From Methylobacterium nonmethylotrophicum (GTDB lineage Bacteria > Pseudomonadota > Alphaproteobacteria > Rhizobiales > Beijerinckiaceae): a DNA stretch of 64,000 nt. Below the pieces are notes generated by a model. It was not told the origin of the DNA. It worked only from the letters and a program-made list of their open reading frames with translations, and searched no databases. The stretch spans positions 1-64,000 of the forward strand of contig NZ_SRLB01000022.1 of NCBI RefSeq assembly GCF_004745635.1, read 5' to 3'. This document shows, one piece after another, positions 1 through 8,438 of this stretch; positions within the stretch are counted from its first letter, which is position 1, and every line of letters begins with the position of its first letter. The position numbers and the translations under genes are program-made.

Positions 1-622
1 TCAACTATCGGCAAGAGGGGCCGCGAGCACCCCGCATCGGTCCCTCGACAGCGTCACGCCGCGACCGAGCGCCCCCCCCTGGGTAATTACTATGGCCGAT
101 CCCAGTCGCAGGCTGCAGCTACTCCCGGCCTCATACCGTGGGTCGGGTCTATGGTCGATGGGGGCCGGTCGGTCGTTGAGCGTCGCGGCGTAAACTGAGA
201 GTTCCTCGATCAGGATACGGCCGAGGACGAGGACTTCAGTAGGCGCACGAACCGGCGCCCAATGTCCGGCTACGAAATCGGGCCAGACTACGTCGCCGAG
301 GCCGACGCAGGAGGAGGTGCTGCACAAGCAGCGCTGGGCCGAGAACGATCGCGAGTTCGACGGCACGGCGGCACGGCGGGCGAGAGGCTGGCGAGGCCGC
401 GGGACCATTCGAGGACGATGGGTGGGAGGGTGATCATGCTGTGCCGGATTTTGTGCCGACCCCGGATTTGGACCCAGGGCCGGGCTATCGCGTCTCTCGA
501 AGGGAGAGAGGAACGCCTGCGGAACAGACTGTGCCGGATTTTGTGCCGTCGCAATAGGGCATCAAGTGCCTATAGAGGCGTCTCTGACGCGACCTATTCT
601 CTCGGTTTTCCAGTGGTTTAGA
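1..622. other. Decayed sequence beside tRNA-Thr, no intact gene
   Basis: No reading frame here looks intact. All three plus frames carry stops in the first 250 bases. A plus-strand frame ending at the TAG at 555-557 reads like the acidic tail of a real protein and contains the peptide VPDFVP twice, 30 codons apart. Another plus frame around 300-370 has protein-like composition, so two frames may be pieces of one frameshifted gene. Lying just past the 3' end of a tRNA gene, it could be what is left of an integrated element, but no integrase or phage motif is recognisable. Confidence 0.4.
439..548. repeat. Twin 20-bp direct repeats, 90 bp apart
   Basis: The sequence CTGTGCCGGATTTTGTGCCG occurs exactly at 439-458 and again at 529-548. 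The 90-bp spacing keeps both copies in one reading frame, where each encodes VPDFVP. They lie about 75-180 bp from the tRNA-Thr 3' end. They could be a duplicated coding segment in a decayed gene or recombinase-related repeats. The sequence does not decide between these. Confidence 0.7.
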
Positions 623-697
<75 letters not shown>

Positions 698-1101
698 GAG
701 AGCCTGCGGGCTCCTGAGACGCATGACGCGAGCCATCCTGGGCGGGCGCGTCTTTAGACCGCCTGGGCCTGCCGGCGTCAAGGCGCAAATTCCGGCGCGC
801 CCGTTCCTGATCCGTTTCCCCCCGCCGACGCACCGTCAGCCGGCATGTGATCGCAGGAACGCGATCGGTCCGGGATCGATCCGGCTGGAGGTTGCGGCGG
901 TCGGTCCGCACCCCGTCGGAGTCGAGGGTGGTGCGGTGCCGGTGACCGCTCGGGTTGCCCGTGGAGCACGGCGTGTGCCCGCGGGCGACGGGCCTGCCGA
1001 CATCGGCGGTGGGTGGGATATCTTGGTTCCTGTCTCCGGGTTCTTGCATCGGGCGCTCCTTTCGCTCTAACCCCAGAGAATCAACGGCGATCGAGTGGTC
1101 C
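698..1101. other. Intergenic region before the AraC-type regulator
   Basis: No convincing gene is present. It should hold the tRNA-Thr promoter (minus strand, near 700-740) and the promoter of the AraC-type regulator. Open frames on both strands have compositions typical of antisense or non-coding GC-rich DNA. No palindromic operator stands out. Confidence 0.5.
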
Positions 1102-2112
1102 ATGTCTGATGACGAAGCCACGGCCCGGCGCGAGACGGGCCTGCGGTTTTCCACCGACGCCACGCCGTCCGGCCAGGGCGGGTTCGAGGCCTATCACGAT
1201 CTCTATGCCACGGTGGCCGATGCGGCGCGCCTCGACGGGGCCTTCGCGGTCGCGGTCACGGCGCAGCGCCTCGACACCCTGATCCTGTTCGACCGTCGCC
1301 TGCAGGGCGTCGCGCATGTCCGCTCGCCCCGGCGGGTGATCCGCAACGGCTTCGACCACTTCACGGCCCAGCTCGTCCTCGACGGCGCCCTCGCGGTCGA
1401 CACGCCCGAGGGCGGCCGGACCGTCGGGCCCGGCGAGATCGCCTTGATCGACATGAGCCGGCCGATGGAGACCCGCGCCGGCCGCGCCCGGGTGCTCACC
1501 CTCTCGGTGCCCCGCGCCGCGATCGAGGCGACCGTGACCGAGCCCGGGCGGCTGCACGGCGCCGTCCTGCCGCAGGACCGGTCGCGGCTCCTCGCCCGGT
1601 TCCTCGCCTCGCTCCGCGACGACCTGCACCTCTACGGTCCGGGCGACCGCCAGCGCCTGGCGCGGGCGACCGCCGACCTCCTCGGCCTCGCCCTCGCGGG
1701 CCACGCCCCGGAGGGGGCGGACGCCGTGCAGATGGCCGCCGCCGCCGCCTGCCGCCGGCGGGCGCGCCAGTACATCGACGCCCACCCGGCCGCCACGCCG
1801 GAGGCGGTGGCCGCCGGCATCGGCGTGTCGCGCTCCGTGCTCTATCGCGCCTTCGCGCCGAGCGGCGGCGTCGCCCGCTACATCCGCGCCCGCCGCCTGG
1901 TGCGGCTGCGCGCCCTGCTGGCCCAGCCGGACGAGACGGCCCGGATCGCCGACCTCGCCTATCGGTGCGGCTTCACCAGCGAATCCGATTGCAGCCGCGC
2001 CTTCAGGGCGGCGCATGGCGTCGCGCCGCGGGAGTACCGGCGCCTCAGCCGGGAGGAGCGGGACGCCCCTGCCCGGCAGAGCTTCGCCGGCTGGTGGAAC
2101 GACCTGCGCTGA
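1102..2112 (+). CDS. AraC-family transcriptional regulator
   Basis: This 336-residue protein has an N-terminal ligand-sensing region of the AraC_binding_2 type (about 40-200) and a C-terminal double helix-turn-helix AraC domain (about 230-325). The second HTH reads IADLAYRCGFTSESDCSRAF, followed by the usual FRxxxGxxPxEYR-like ending (HGVAPREYRRL). The ATG at 1102 was chosen because the sensor domain begins just after it. Upstream in-frame extension runs into intergenic sequence. The ligand and targets are unknown. It is transcribed alone, facing away from the tRNA, with a small gene downstream on the same strand. Confidence 0.88.
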   Translation: MSDDEATARRETGLRFSTDATPSGQGGFEAYHDLYATVADAARLDGAFAVAVTAQRLDTLILFDRRLQGVAHVRSPRRVIRNGFDHFTAQLVLDGALAVDTPEGGRTVGPGEIALIDMSRPMETRAGRARVLTLSVPRAAIEATVTEPGRLHGAVLPQDRSRLLARFLASLRDDLHLYGPGDRQRLARATADLLGLALAGHAPEGADAVQMAAAAACRRRARQYIDAHPAATPEAVAAGIGVSRSVLYRAFAPSGGVARYIRARRLVRLRALLAQPDETARIADLAYRCGFTSESDCSRAFRAAHGVAPREYRRLSREERDAPARQSFAGWWNDLR

Positions 2113-2282
2113 CGGTCGTTGCTGCGCCGCGATCTGTTGCTGCGCTGCAACAAAGCGTCGCGGCCTTCGACCTTCGTCCAGTGCTGGCACGCGAATCGCT
2201 CTGCTTGCGCCCATCAGCGCGGCGCGAGCGTCCCTCCGGCCCGGACCTCCGCCTGACCCGCGTGGCGGCCTGTGGAGGTGAC

Positions 2283-2522
2283 ATGGCGGATTTCCTCACC
2301 GTCGCGCTGGTCTGTGCCAGCACCCTGGCGGCGCCCGACTGCTCGCGCGAGACGGCCCTCGACGTGGCGGTCGCCCCCGCCCCCACCCCGATGGCCTGCC
2401 TGATGCAGGGCGAGACCCTGGCGGCGCAGAGCGGCTTCGTGCGGGCGCGCGAGACATACCTGAAGGTCGCCTGCGAGCGCCGGCGCACCGCCGCGCTCCG
2501 GCCGGCGACGGAGGCCCGCTAG
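2283..2522 (+). CDS. Small hypothetical protein, 79 aa
   Basis: A short protein of unknown function. It starts at an ATG preceded by a strong GGAGGTG ribosome-binding site at 2274-2280. It contains four cysteines spread through the chain (VCAS, PDCS, MACLM and ACER contexts), suggesting disulfides or metal binding if it is exported, but there is no clear signal peptide. It converges with the PQQ-associated exporter operon and ends 23 bp from that operon's last gene. Confidence 0.6.
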   Translation: MADFLTVALVCASTLAAPDCSRETALDVAVAPAPTPMACLMQGETLAAQSGFVRARETYLKVACERRRTAALRPATEAR

Positions 2523-2545
2523 GGGGCCCGATCGGGGGCTCAGGC

Positions 2546-3154
2546 TCAGAGCCGGTCCTGGATCTTGCGGGCGATGGCGCCGAGGCGCTGCTCGAGCAGG
2601 GTCGGTACCTCGCAGACGTAAGTGAGCGACTGGCTGCGCTCCTGGAAGATGCGCTTGTCCCAGGTGAAGCGGGTCTCCAGCTCGGCCAGCTCCTTGGTGT
2701 CGGGCACGTCCGGCGCGGTCTTGACCTCGCTGATCTTCCCGGCCTCGTCGCGGATGCGCTCGGCCATCACCCGCTGCCCGCGGGCGTAGCGGCCGATGCC
2801 GGCCACCACCTTGTCGCGCTCGCCGTTCAGCACCTCGAACACCCCGGCGAAGACCCGGGTCAGGCGGGCGTCCTTCTCGGCCTTGTCGAGCCTGGCCACG
2901 AAGGCGTCGAGGAGGCCGTCGACCTCCTCGAGCGGCAGCCGGCGCGACGCGATCTTTTGCGCCAGCAGCGCCGCCTCGGTGTCGTTGCCCCATTCGGCGA
3001 GCGCCGGGGCCGGGTCGGGCCCGGTCCAGACCGCGCCGGGGCCGAGCGTCGAGACCTTGCGCTGGGCGCAGGGCCAGTCGGGATCGGGCCGCGGCTGGGC
3101 CAGCGCCGGGGCGGCGCCGAGGACCAGGAGCGTGGCGAGGAGCGGGCGGAGCAT
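2546..3154 (-). CDS. Exported protein of the PQQ-associated ABC operon
   Basis: This 202-residue protein has a clear signal peptide (MLRPLLATLLVLGAAPALAQ, cleavage after AxA) and a mature part that is largely alpha-helical and charged, with a few cysteines. The start at 3154 was preferred over the ATG nine bases upstream because an AGGGAG ribosome-binding site sits 9 nt before it. It is the last of seven minus-strand genes encoding an ABC exporter associated with PQQ alcohol dehydrogenases, and is probably a periplasmic accessory. No domain is recognised and the function is unknown. Confidence 0.75.
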   Translation of the reverse strand: MLRPLLATLLVLGAAPALAQPRPDPDWPCAQRKVSTLGPGAVWTGPDPAPALAEWGNDTEAALLAQKIASRRLPLEEVDGLLDAFVARLDKAEKDARLTRVFAGVFEVLNGERDKVVAGIGRYARGQRVMAERIRDEAGKISEVKTAPDVPDTKELAELETRFTWDKRIFQERSQSLTYVCEVPTLLEQRLGAIARKIQDRL

Positions 3155-3184
3155 CGTGGGCATCTCCCTGATCTGAAGGGGCGG

Positions 3185-4042
3185 TCAGCCCGCCTCCCCG
3201 GCCGGGCCGCCGCGCCGGGCGAGGAGCCCGCGGCCGGGATCGTAGGCGGCCACCGCCATGACGAAGAACGCGATCCCCGTCCCGACCACGACCGCGCCGG
3301 AGACCGGGTTGAAGGCGCCGTAGAGGGCGAAGCGCACCAGCTCGACGGCGTGGGTGAACGGGTTGACCTGGCAGATCCAGTAGAGCGTCGCGCTCGACTC
3401 GTTGACCCGCCACAGCGGGTAGAGCGCCGAGGAGGCGAAGAACATCGGGAAGATCACGAAGTTCATCACGCTCGCAAAATTCTCGAGCTGGCGCACCAGC
3501 GACGACAGGAACAGCCCGATGGCGCCGAGCATCAGCCCCGCGGCCAGGAAGGCCGGCAGGGCGGCGAGGTAGCCGAGCCACGGGATGTCGGTCTCGAAGA
3601 TGCTCGCGATCCCGAGGAAGACGTAGGCCTGGATCAGCGACACGATCACGCCGGCGATCAGCTTGGCGAAGAGCAGGCTCCAGCGCGGATAGGGACTGGT
3701 GAGCAGCACCCGCATCGAGCCGACCTCGCGGTCATAGACCATCGACAGCGACGATTGCATGCCGTTGAACAGCTGGATCATCACCGCGAGGCCCGGCACG
3801 ACGTAGACCTCGTAGAGCACGTAGGTCTCGTAGGGCGGCGTGATCGACAGGCCGAGCGTGTTGCGAAAACCCGCCGCGAAGATGAACAGCCAGACCAGCG
3901 GCCGCACCAGCGCCGAGAAGAACCGCTCCTTCTGGTTGAAGAAGCGCAGGAGCTCCCGGCGCACGATGCCGGCCAGCGCGATCAGGTAGCCGCCGGCATC
4001 GAGCCGGCCGCGCACCGGGGTGAGGGCCGTGCCCGCGCTCAT
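3185..4042 (-). CDS. ABC-2 type permease, PQQ-alcohol-dehydrogenase system
   Basis: This 285-residue integral membrane protein has about six hydrophobic segments and the ABC-2 export permease layout. It starts with a cytoplasmic amphipathic region (LLRFFNQKERFFSALVRP) before the first membrane span, and has a conserved YDREVGSMRVLLTSP stretch. It matches what is known of the permease family (PedC-like) found beside PQQ-dependent ethanol/phenylethanol dehydrogenases. The ATG at 4042 has an AGGAGAG ribosome site, and a longer start at 4075 would overlap the ATPase gene. It pairs with the ATPase just upstream, 10 bp away. The exported substrate is not known. Confidence 0.88.
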   Translation of the reverse strand: MSAGTALTPVRGRLDAGGYLIALAGIVRRELLRFFNQKERFFSALVRPLVWLFIFAAGFRNTLGLSITPPYETYVLYEVYVVPGLAVMIQLFNGMQSSLSMVYDREVGSMRVLLTSPYPRWSLLFAKLIAGVIVSLIQAYVFLGIASIFETDIPWLGYLAALPAFLAAGLMLGAIGLFLSSLVRQLENFASVMNFVIFPMFFASSALYPLWRVNESSATLYWICQVNPFTHAVELVRFALYGAFNPVSGAVVVGTGIAFFVMAVAAYDPGRGLLARRGGPAGEAG

Positions 4043-4052
4043 GCCACTCTCC

Positions 4053-4835
4053 TCACGCGACCCTCCTGGGGCCATCCGGCCCGCGCTCGGCCGTCATGTG
4101 GCGGAACGCCGTCTCCAGCGAGCCGGTCGGCTCGCTCAGGGTGCCGGCGAGGCCGCGGGCGACGATGCGGCCGCGATGCAGCACCACGACCCGGTCCTGC
4201 GGGTCGATCTCGTCGAAGATGTGGGTGGCCCAGAGCACCGACAGCCCCTCTTCCCGCACCAGCGCCCGCACGATCGTGACGATGTCGGCGCGGGATTCGA
4301 GGTCGAGGCCGACGGTCGGCTCGTCGAGGAGCAGGAGGTCGGGGGCGTGGATCAGCGCCCGGGCGATCTCGATCCGCCGCGACTGGCCGCCCGACAGGGT
4401 GCGGATCTTGTCGTCGCGGCGCTCCAGGAGGCCGATGCGGGCGAGCAGCCCCTCGATCCGCGCCAGCGCCGCCTTGCGGGGGATGCCGTGGAGGGCGGCG
4501 TGGTAGAGCAGGTTCTGGCGCACCGTCAGGTCGGTGTCGAGGGTGCGGGCCTGGAAGACCACGCCGAGGCGGGCGAGCGCCCGCGACGGTTCCCGGTCGA
4601 GGTCGTGCCCGAGCAGCGCGACGCGCCCGGCCTGGCTGGCATAGAGCCGCGTCACCACCGAGAACAGGGTGGTCTTGCCGGCGCCGTTCGGGCCGAGCAG
4701 CGCCACGAAGGCGCCGCGCGGCACCGCGAAGGACACGGCGTCGAGGGCCGTGCGGGCGCCGAAGCGGTGGGTGACGCCCTCGACCGCAAGGGCCTCCGCG
4801 CTCATCGACTCTTGGCTCATCGACTCTTGGCTCAT
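4053..4835 (-). CDS. ABC transporter ATP-binding protein, PQQ-alcohol-dehydrogenase system
   Basis: This 260-residue nucleotide-binding subunit has Walker A GPNGAGKT, signature LSGGQ and Walker B LLLLDEP followed by the H-loop ATH. It should energise the ABC-2 permease encoded immediately downstream. The first ATG overlaps the stop of the preceding small gene (ATGA), implying translational coupling. A 15-bp tandem duplication at the start yields three in-frame ATGs (4835, 4820, 4805) and an N-terminus of repeated MSQES, so the true start is ambiguous. The family is the one that co-occurs with PQQ-dependent dehydrogenases. The transported compound is unknown. Confidence 0.92.
   Translation of the reverse strand: MSQESMSQESMSAEALAVEGVTHRFGARTALDAVSFAVPRGAFVALLGPNGAGKTTLFSVVTRLYASQAGRVALLGHDLDREPSRALARLGVVFQARTLDTDLTVRQNLLYHAALHGIPRKAALARIEGLLARIGLLERRDDKIRTLSGGQSRRIEIARALIHAPDLLLLDEPTVGLDLESRADIVTIVRALVREEGLSVLWATHIFDEIDPQDRVVVLHRGRIVARGLAGTLSEPTGSLETAFRHMTAERGPDGPRRVA
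4801..4830. repeat. 15-bp tandem duplication at the ATPase start
   Basis: The 15-mer CTCATCGACTCTTGG occurs twice in tandem (4801-4815, 4816-4830) and the CTCATCG core recurs at 4831. Read in the gene direction, each unit supplies an ATG and the codons for MSQES, so the duplication multiplies start codons without changing frame. Confidence 0.9.
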
Positions 4836-5071
4836 CGGGCGAGCGCCTTGCGGGCGTCCCGCACCGCGTCGAGGCACTCGTCGTATTCCTTCTCGCCGAG
4901 CTCCCGCTCGGCGATGCGCAGCTCCTTGCGCAGGGCCCGCGCGACCGGCTCAGGGGGAGACTTCGCCAGCTCGGCCTTGATCGTCGCGATGCCGTCCCGG
5001 CACGCGGCCGCGTCGTCGGCGCGGGCGGGCAACGCCGTCAGCAGGAGCAGGGCGGCCAGGCACAGGCGCAT
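4832..5071 (-). CDS. Small exported protein in the PQQ-associated ABC operon
   Basis: This 79-residue protein has a signal peptide (MRLCLAALLLLTALPARA) and a short charged helical mature part with two cysteines (ACRDG and ECLDA) spaced so that a single disulfide between two helices is plausible. Its stop overlaps the start of the ATPase gene (ATGA), which ties it to the operon. No family is recognised. It may be a periplasmic partner of the exporter. Confidence 0.7.
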   Translation of the reverse strand: MRLCLAALLLLTALPARADDAAACRDGIATIKAELAKSPPEPVARALRKELRIAERELGEKEYDECLDAVRDARKALAR

Positions 5072-5138
5072 CCGGGGGGTCCCTCCATTCGTTCTTGCGG
5101 CCGGTGTAGGGTAGGCCGGCGCCGCCCGCAAACGCCCG

Positions 5139-5564
5139 TCACTTCACGATGAAGCGCCCGGTCATCCCCCGGCTCTCCAGCCCCTGGACCGACCACGGGA
5201 ACTCGCCGGCCCGCACGGTGACGAATTCGAGCGCGATCGTGCCCTGGTCGTCGAATTCGAGGTGGTGCGGCGCGCCCGCCATGTGCACTTCGAGGTGGTT
5301 GATGACGATCTGGTTCATCCACACCCCGCGGAAGAACTCGCCGGCGAAGAACTTGTACTCCTTCTGCCCCTTGGCGGTGATGCGCAGCCGGTAGGACTTG
5401 CCGGCCTCCATCTCGATGTCCTTCACCGGCACCGCGTAGTCGTTGTCCTCGGCGCCGAGGACGAGCTCGGGAAGCTCGGTGCGCCCGCGGGTGAGGTCGC
5501 CGGCGAGGGCGTGGGGGGTGAGGAGGCCGGCGGCGAGGGCGGCGGCAGCGAGAAAGGCGCGCAT
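5139..5564 (-). CDS. Exported cupredoxin-like protein
   Basis: This 141-residue protein has a signal peptide (MRAFLAAAALAAGLLTPHALA) and a mature domain with the beta-sandwich look of cupredoxins. It includes NHLEVHMAGAPHHLEF and a final GMTGRFIV strand, typical of plastocyanin/azurin-like folds. Several histidines and methionines could bind copper, but the canonical Cys ligand is absent, so it is not a classical blue-copper protein. It lies in the PQQ-associated exporter operon, 67 bp upstream of the small exported gene. A role in periplasmic electron transfer or copper handling is inference. Confidence 0.7.
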   Translation of the reverse strand: MRAFLAAAALAAGLLTPHALAGDLTRGRTELPELVLGAEDNDYAVPVKDIEMEAGKSYRLRITAKGQKEYKFFAGEFFRGVWMNQIVINHLEVHMAGAPHHLEFDDQGTIALEFVTVRAGEFPWSVQGLESRGMTGRFIVK

Positions 5565-5590
5565 GGGCTGTCCGATTAGAAGGTTAGGCG

Positions 5591-5707
5591 CCTCCCCTCC
5601 CCCTTGTGGGGAGGGGTAAGGGGGTGGGGGTGGTGCAGGAGGCACCGCACAGCTCTACGCGGCACCACCCCCACCCCTGCCCCCTCCCCACAAGGGGGAG
5701 GGGAAGG
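5591..5707. repeat. Long GC-rich inverted repeat between operon genes
   Basis: Two arms of about 46 bp (5591-5636 and 5662-5707) are near-perfect reverse complements around a 25-bp centre. Each arm contains its own smaller palindrome, CCCCTCCCCCTTGTGGGGAGG. It sits between the beta-propeller and the cupredoxin-like genes and would form a very stable hairpin in the transcript, possibly acting as a processing or attenuation site within the operon. Confidence 0.8.
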
Positions 5708-5711
5708 TGCT

Positions 5712-6692
5712 TTACTGCGGCGAGACCGCCACCCCCCACGGCAGCAGGCCCACCGGGATGCTCTTCGTCACCCTGAGCCCCTCGACGTCGATCACCGAGA
5801 CGTCGTTCGAGGTGCCGTTGGTGGTGAACAGGAGCTTCTGGTCCGGCGTGAAGGCGAGCTGCCACACCCGCTGGCCGACCGGCAGGTATTTCTGGACCTC
5901 GTAGGTCCTGGCATCCACCACCGCGACCCGGTTGGCGGGGCCGAGCGCCACGAAGGCTTTTCCGCCGTCCTTCGTCAGGCGCACGCCGACCGGCTGGATC
6001 TGCTCGTCGGTGACGCCCGGGATCTTGAACGTGATCTTCTTGACCACCTTGCGGGTCTCGACGTCGATCACCGAGACGGTGCCGCCGACCTCGGCCGAGA
6101 CCCAGAGGAACTTGCCGTCCCGGCTGAACTCGGCAAAGCGCGGCCGCGCATCCACCAGCACGTTGTCGATCACCTGGAAGCTCTTGGTGTCGATGAAATG
6201 GGCCATGTTGGTGGTCTCGGAGGTGTTGACCAGGATCGACCCGTCCGGGCTCAACCCCATCCCCTCCGGCTCGACGCCGACCGGCACCTCGGCCACCACC
6301 TTGTTCTTCTCGATGTCGAGCACCGTGACCTGGCTGTCGTCCTCGTTGGCGACGTAGAGCGGGTTGCCGGAGGGATGCGCGATGAACTGCTCCGGGTCCG
6401 GCCCTGCGCGGAGCGAGCGCACGATCTTGCCGGTCTTGGTATCGAGCACGTCGATGCGGTCGTCGTCGCTGGCGCAGACGTAGAGCAGGCTCCCGTCCTT
6501 CCCCACCGTGATCCCCCGCGGCCGCCGCCCCACCGGCCAGGTCGCCGTGACCTTCAGGCTGTCGACGTCGATGACGCTGACCGAGTTGCCCTTCTCGTTG
6601 CTGACATAGACGGTGGTGGCGTGGGCGGGAGCGGCCAGAAGGGCGGCCGCGACGACCGCGGCTCGCGCCGGCCTCATCCGGTGACGGCTCAT
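5712..6692 (-). CDS. YVTN beta-propeller protein, PQQ-dependent catabolism-associated
   Basis: This 326-residue exported protein has a signal peptide and about seven YVTN-type repeats (VYVSNEKGNSVSVID, LYVANEDDSQVTVLD, LFTTNGTSNDVSVID) forming a seven-blade beta-propeller. It belongs to the family of periplasmic propellers encoded with PQQ-dependent dehydrogenases and their ABC exporter. The ATG at 6692 has a GGGAGG ribosome site five bases upstream. Longer in-frame starts lack one. It is the second gene of the operon, after the solute-binding protein. The biochemical role is not established, and a scaffold or chaperone for the dehydrogenase is the usual guess. Confidence 0.9.
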   Translation of the reverse strand: MSRHRMRPARAAVVAAALLAAPAHATTVYVSNEKGNSVSVIDVDSLKVTATWPVGRRPRGITVGKDGSLLYVCASDDDRIDVLDTKTGKIVRSLRAGPDPEQFIAHPSGNPLYVANEDDSQVTVLDIEKNKVVAEVPVGVEPEGMGLSPDGSILVNTSETTNMAHFIDTKSFQVIDNVLVDARPRFAEFSRDGKFLWVSAEVGGTVSVIDVETRKVVKKITFKIPGVTDEQIQPVGVRLTKDGGKAFVALGPANRVAVVDARTYEVQKYLPVGQRVWQLAFTPDQKLLFTTNGTSNDVSVIDVEGLRVTKSIPVGLLPWGVAVSPQ

Positions 6693-6789
6693 TCGTCCTC
6701 CCTTCGCGGCCGCGCTGTTCGCCCGCGGTCCGTTCATGATCCTACCTGGCCCGCCGTGCATCGGCAGGCGAGACCGACTTATGGCCGGG

Positions 6790-8031
6790 TCACGACTTCG
6801 TCAGCCGGCACTGCGTCTCCGGCAGGTCGATCCCCAGCGTATCCAACGGCGTGCGCTGGTGCAGGTAGCCCTGCTCCGGCGCCACCGCCACCAGCGCCTG
6901 GGGCTGCACCAGCAGCAGCGGCTGGCGCAGCTGGTGGTCCCAGGGGCGGTAGCTGAGCGCGACGCCCTTGTAGCCCGGCAGGGTGAAGGCCGGGTCGGCG
7001 ATGGCGGCCATGAGCGCCGCCGGGTCGGTGGTCTTCGTCTGGAAGGCGGCCTCGCCCACGGTCCGCAAAGCCGCCCAGACCTGGTAGTCGAGGGGGCGCA
7101 TCAGCCGGCCGGCGAGGCGGCGGAAGCGGTTCTGGGCCTGGGCGGCGCCCCAGACCTCCAGCGTCGGGTGCCAGGTGGTGGGGACCAGCCCCTGGGTGCC
7201 GACCACGGGCCGCGGATCGACGGTGTGGAACGGGACGTAGTCGCCGAAATCGCCCGCCTCGTCCGCCACCACGGCGACGTCGTAGTCGAGGCCGCGGGTG
7301 AAGACGAGGGCCTCGGCGCGGGTCGGGGTGTCGCCGCGGGCCCGCGCCAGCGGCCCGAAGGTCCAGGGGCGCTCCGCCGCGATCTGCAGCCCGAACTTCT
7401 TGGCCGAGCGCTTCATCGCCTCGGCCCACAATTTGTCGCCGTCCTGCGGGCCGGTGATCAGGAAGAGCTTGCGCCAGCGCATGAAGGCGAGGAACTGGGC
7501 GAGGGCGTCGGTCTGCATCGCCCGGCTCGGGGCGACGTGGAAGATATTTGCCCGGCAATCGGCGCCGCGCAGGCGGTCGTCGGGGGCGGCCGCGTTGAAC
7601 AGGACGATCCCTGAGCCCTTGAGCGCATCGGCCACCGCCAGCACCTCGTCGGCGGGGAGCGCGAGCACGAGGAAGCGCAGGCCCTTGGCGGCCAACTCGC
7701 GGGCGGCCTCGACCGGGCTCTGCGGCGCCGGCTCGCCCGGGGCGGCGGTGGCCAAAGCCACGGCGTCGAGGGCGTAGCGCTGGCCCACGAAGCGGCCGGT
7801 GGCGGTGTTGTCCTGGATCGCGAGCTTCGCGCCCGCCAGCCCCTCGTCCTCGGGCGCGGCCTGCGCGTCGTAGGAGGACGGGGCCGGGGCCGGCCGGTAG
7901 ATCAGGCCGATGCGGATCTCGCTCGCCTGCGCCGCGGCGGGCGGAGCGGGCGTTTGCGCGAGGGCGCCGGGCGCGCCCGCCAGGAGGGCGAGGAGGGCGG
8001 GGGCGAGGGCGGCTGTGCGGAGGGCGACCAT
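6790..8031 (-). CDS. ABC solute-binding protein, PQQ-alcohol-dehydrogenase system
   Basis: This 413-residue periplasmic protein has a signal peptide (ALLALLAGAPGALA then Q) and a type-I solute-binding fold like branched-chain amino-acid receptors. Recognisable parts are IRIGLIYRP at the first strand, FLVLALPADEVLAVADAL, and LFLITGPQDGDKLWAEAMKR. It matches the family encoded with PQQ-dependent alcohol dehydrogenases. A solute receptor paired with an ABC-2 export permease is unusual, and the pairing is known only from genomic co-occurrence. It is the first gene of the operon, so the promoter should lie in 8032-8090, just outside a palindromic repeat. Confidence 0.88.
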   Translation of the reverse strand: MVALRTAALAPALLALLAGAPGALAQTPAPPAAAQASEIRIGLIYRPAPAPSSYDAQAAPEDEGLAGAKLAIQDNTATGRFVGQRYALDAVALATAAPGEPAPQSPVEAARELAAKGLRFLVLALPADEVLAVADALKGSGIVLFNAAAPDDRLRGADCRANIFHVAPSRAMQTDALAQFLAFMRWRKLFLITGPQDGDKLWAEAMKRSAKKFGLQIAAERPWTFGPLARARGDTPTRAEALVFTRGLDYDVAVVADEAGDFGDYVPFHTVDPRPVVGTQGLVPTTWHPTLEVWGAAQAQNRFRRLAGRLMRPLDYQVWAALRTVGEAAFQTKTTDPAALMAAIADPAFTLPGYKGVALSYRPWDHQLRQPLLLVQPQALVAVAPEQGYLHQRTPLDTLGIDLPETQCRLTKS

Positions 8032-8090
8032 GCGGGCGGCACGCTAGCAGGGATTCTCGAACGCCCTCAACGCCTCATCGATGAGGATTG

Positions 8091-8354
8091 CTTAAGAGCA
8101 CGGTACACGACAGTGCGGTTTGGAGGCAGCGTCAGTCGTCCCTCCGACCCGCGACCTCATCCTGAGGTGACCGGCGATCGCAGATCGCTGGGCCTCGAAG
8201 GAGGGCTCCAGAAGTCGGTGCGATCCCTGGAGCCCTCCTTCGAGGCTGCCGCTAGCGGCGCGATCTTCGATCGCCGGTCACCTCAGGATGAGGTTCGAGG
8301 GTCGGAGGTCCCTAACCGCCGACACACTGGCCGTGTCGTGTACCGTGGCTTAAG
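8091..8354. repeat. Palindromic repeat family A, copy 1, with MITE-like ends
   Basis: A 264-bp element is bounded by inverted ends. CTTAAGAGCACGGTACACGA at the left is mirrored at the right by TCGTGTACCGTGGCTTAAG, two differences aside. Inside, arms of about 40 bp (near 8142-8180 and 8270-8309) are almost perfect reverse complements containing CTCATCCTGAGGTGACCGG. The centre carries CCTCGAAGGAGGGCTCCAG and its mirror. No transposase is encoded. Related cores lie at 13253-13389 and 48178-48345. It fills most of the gap between the divergent exporter operon and the cofactor cluster. Confidence 0.85.
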
Positions 8355-8438
8355 AGCCGTGCCCTCCCCCGAAAGTCCGAGGGCGGGCCCGGCGCCGCCG
8401 CGTTGCGCCGGCGCGCATCGCCGTGCGAGGGTCGGGCG

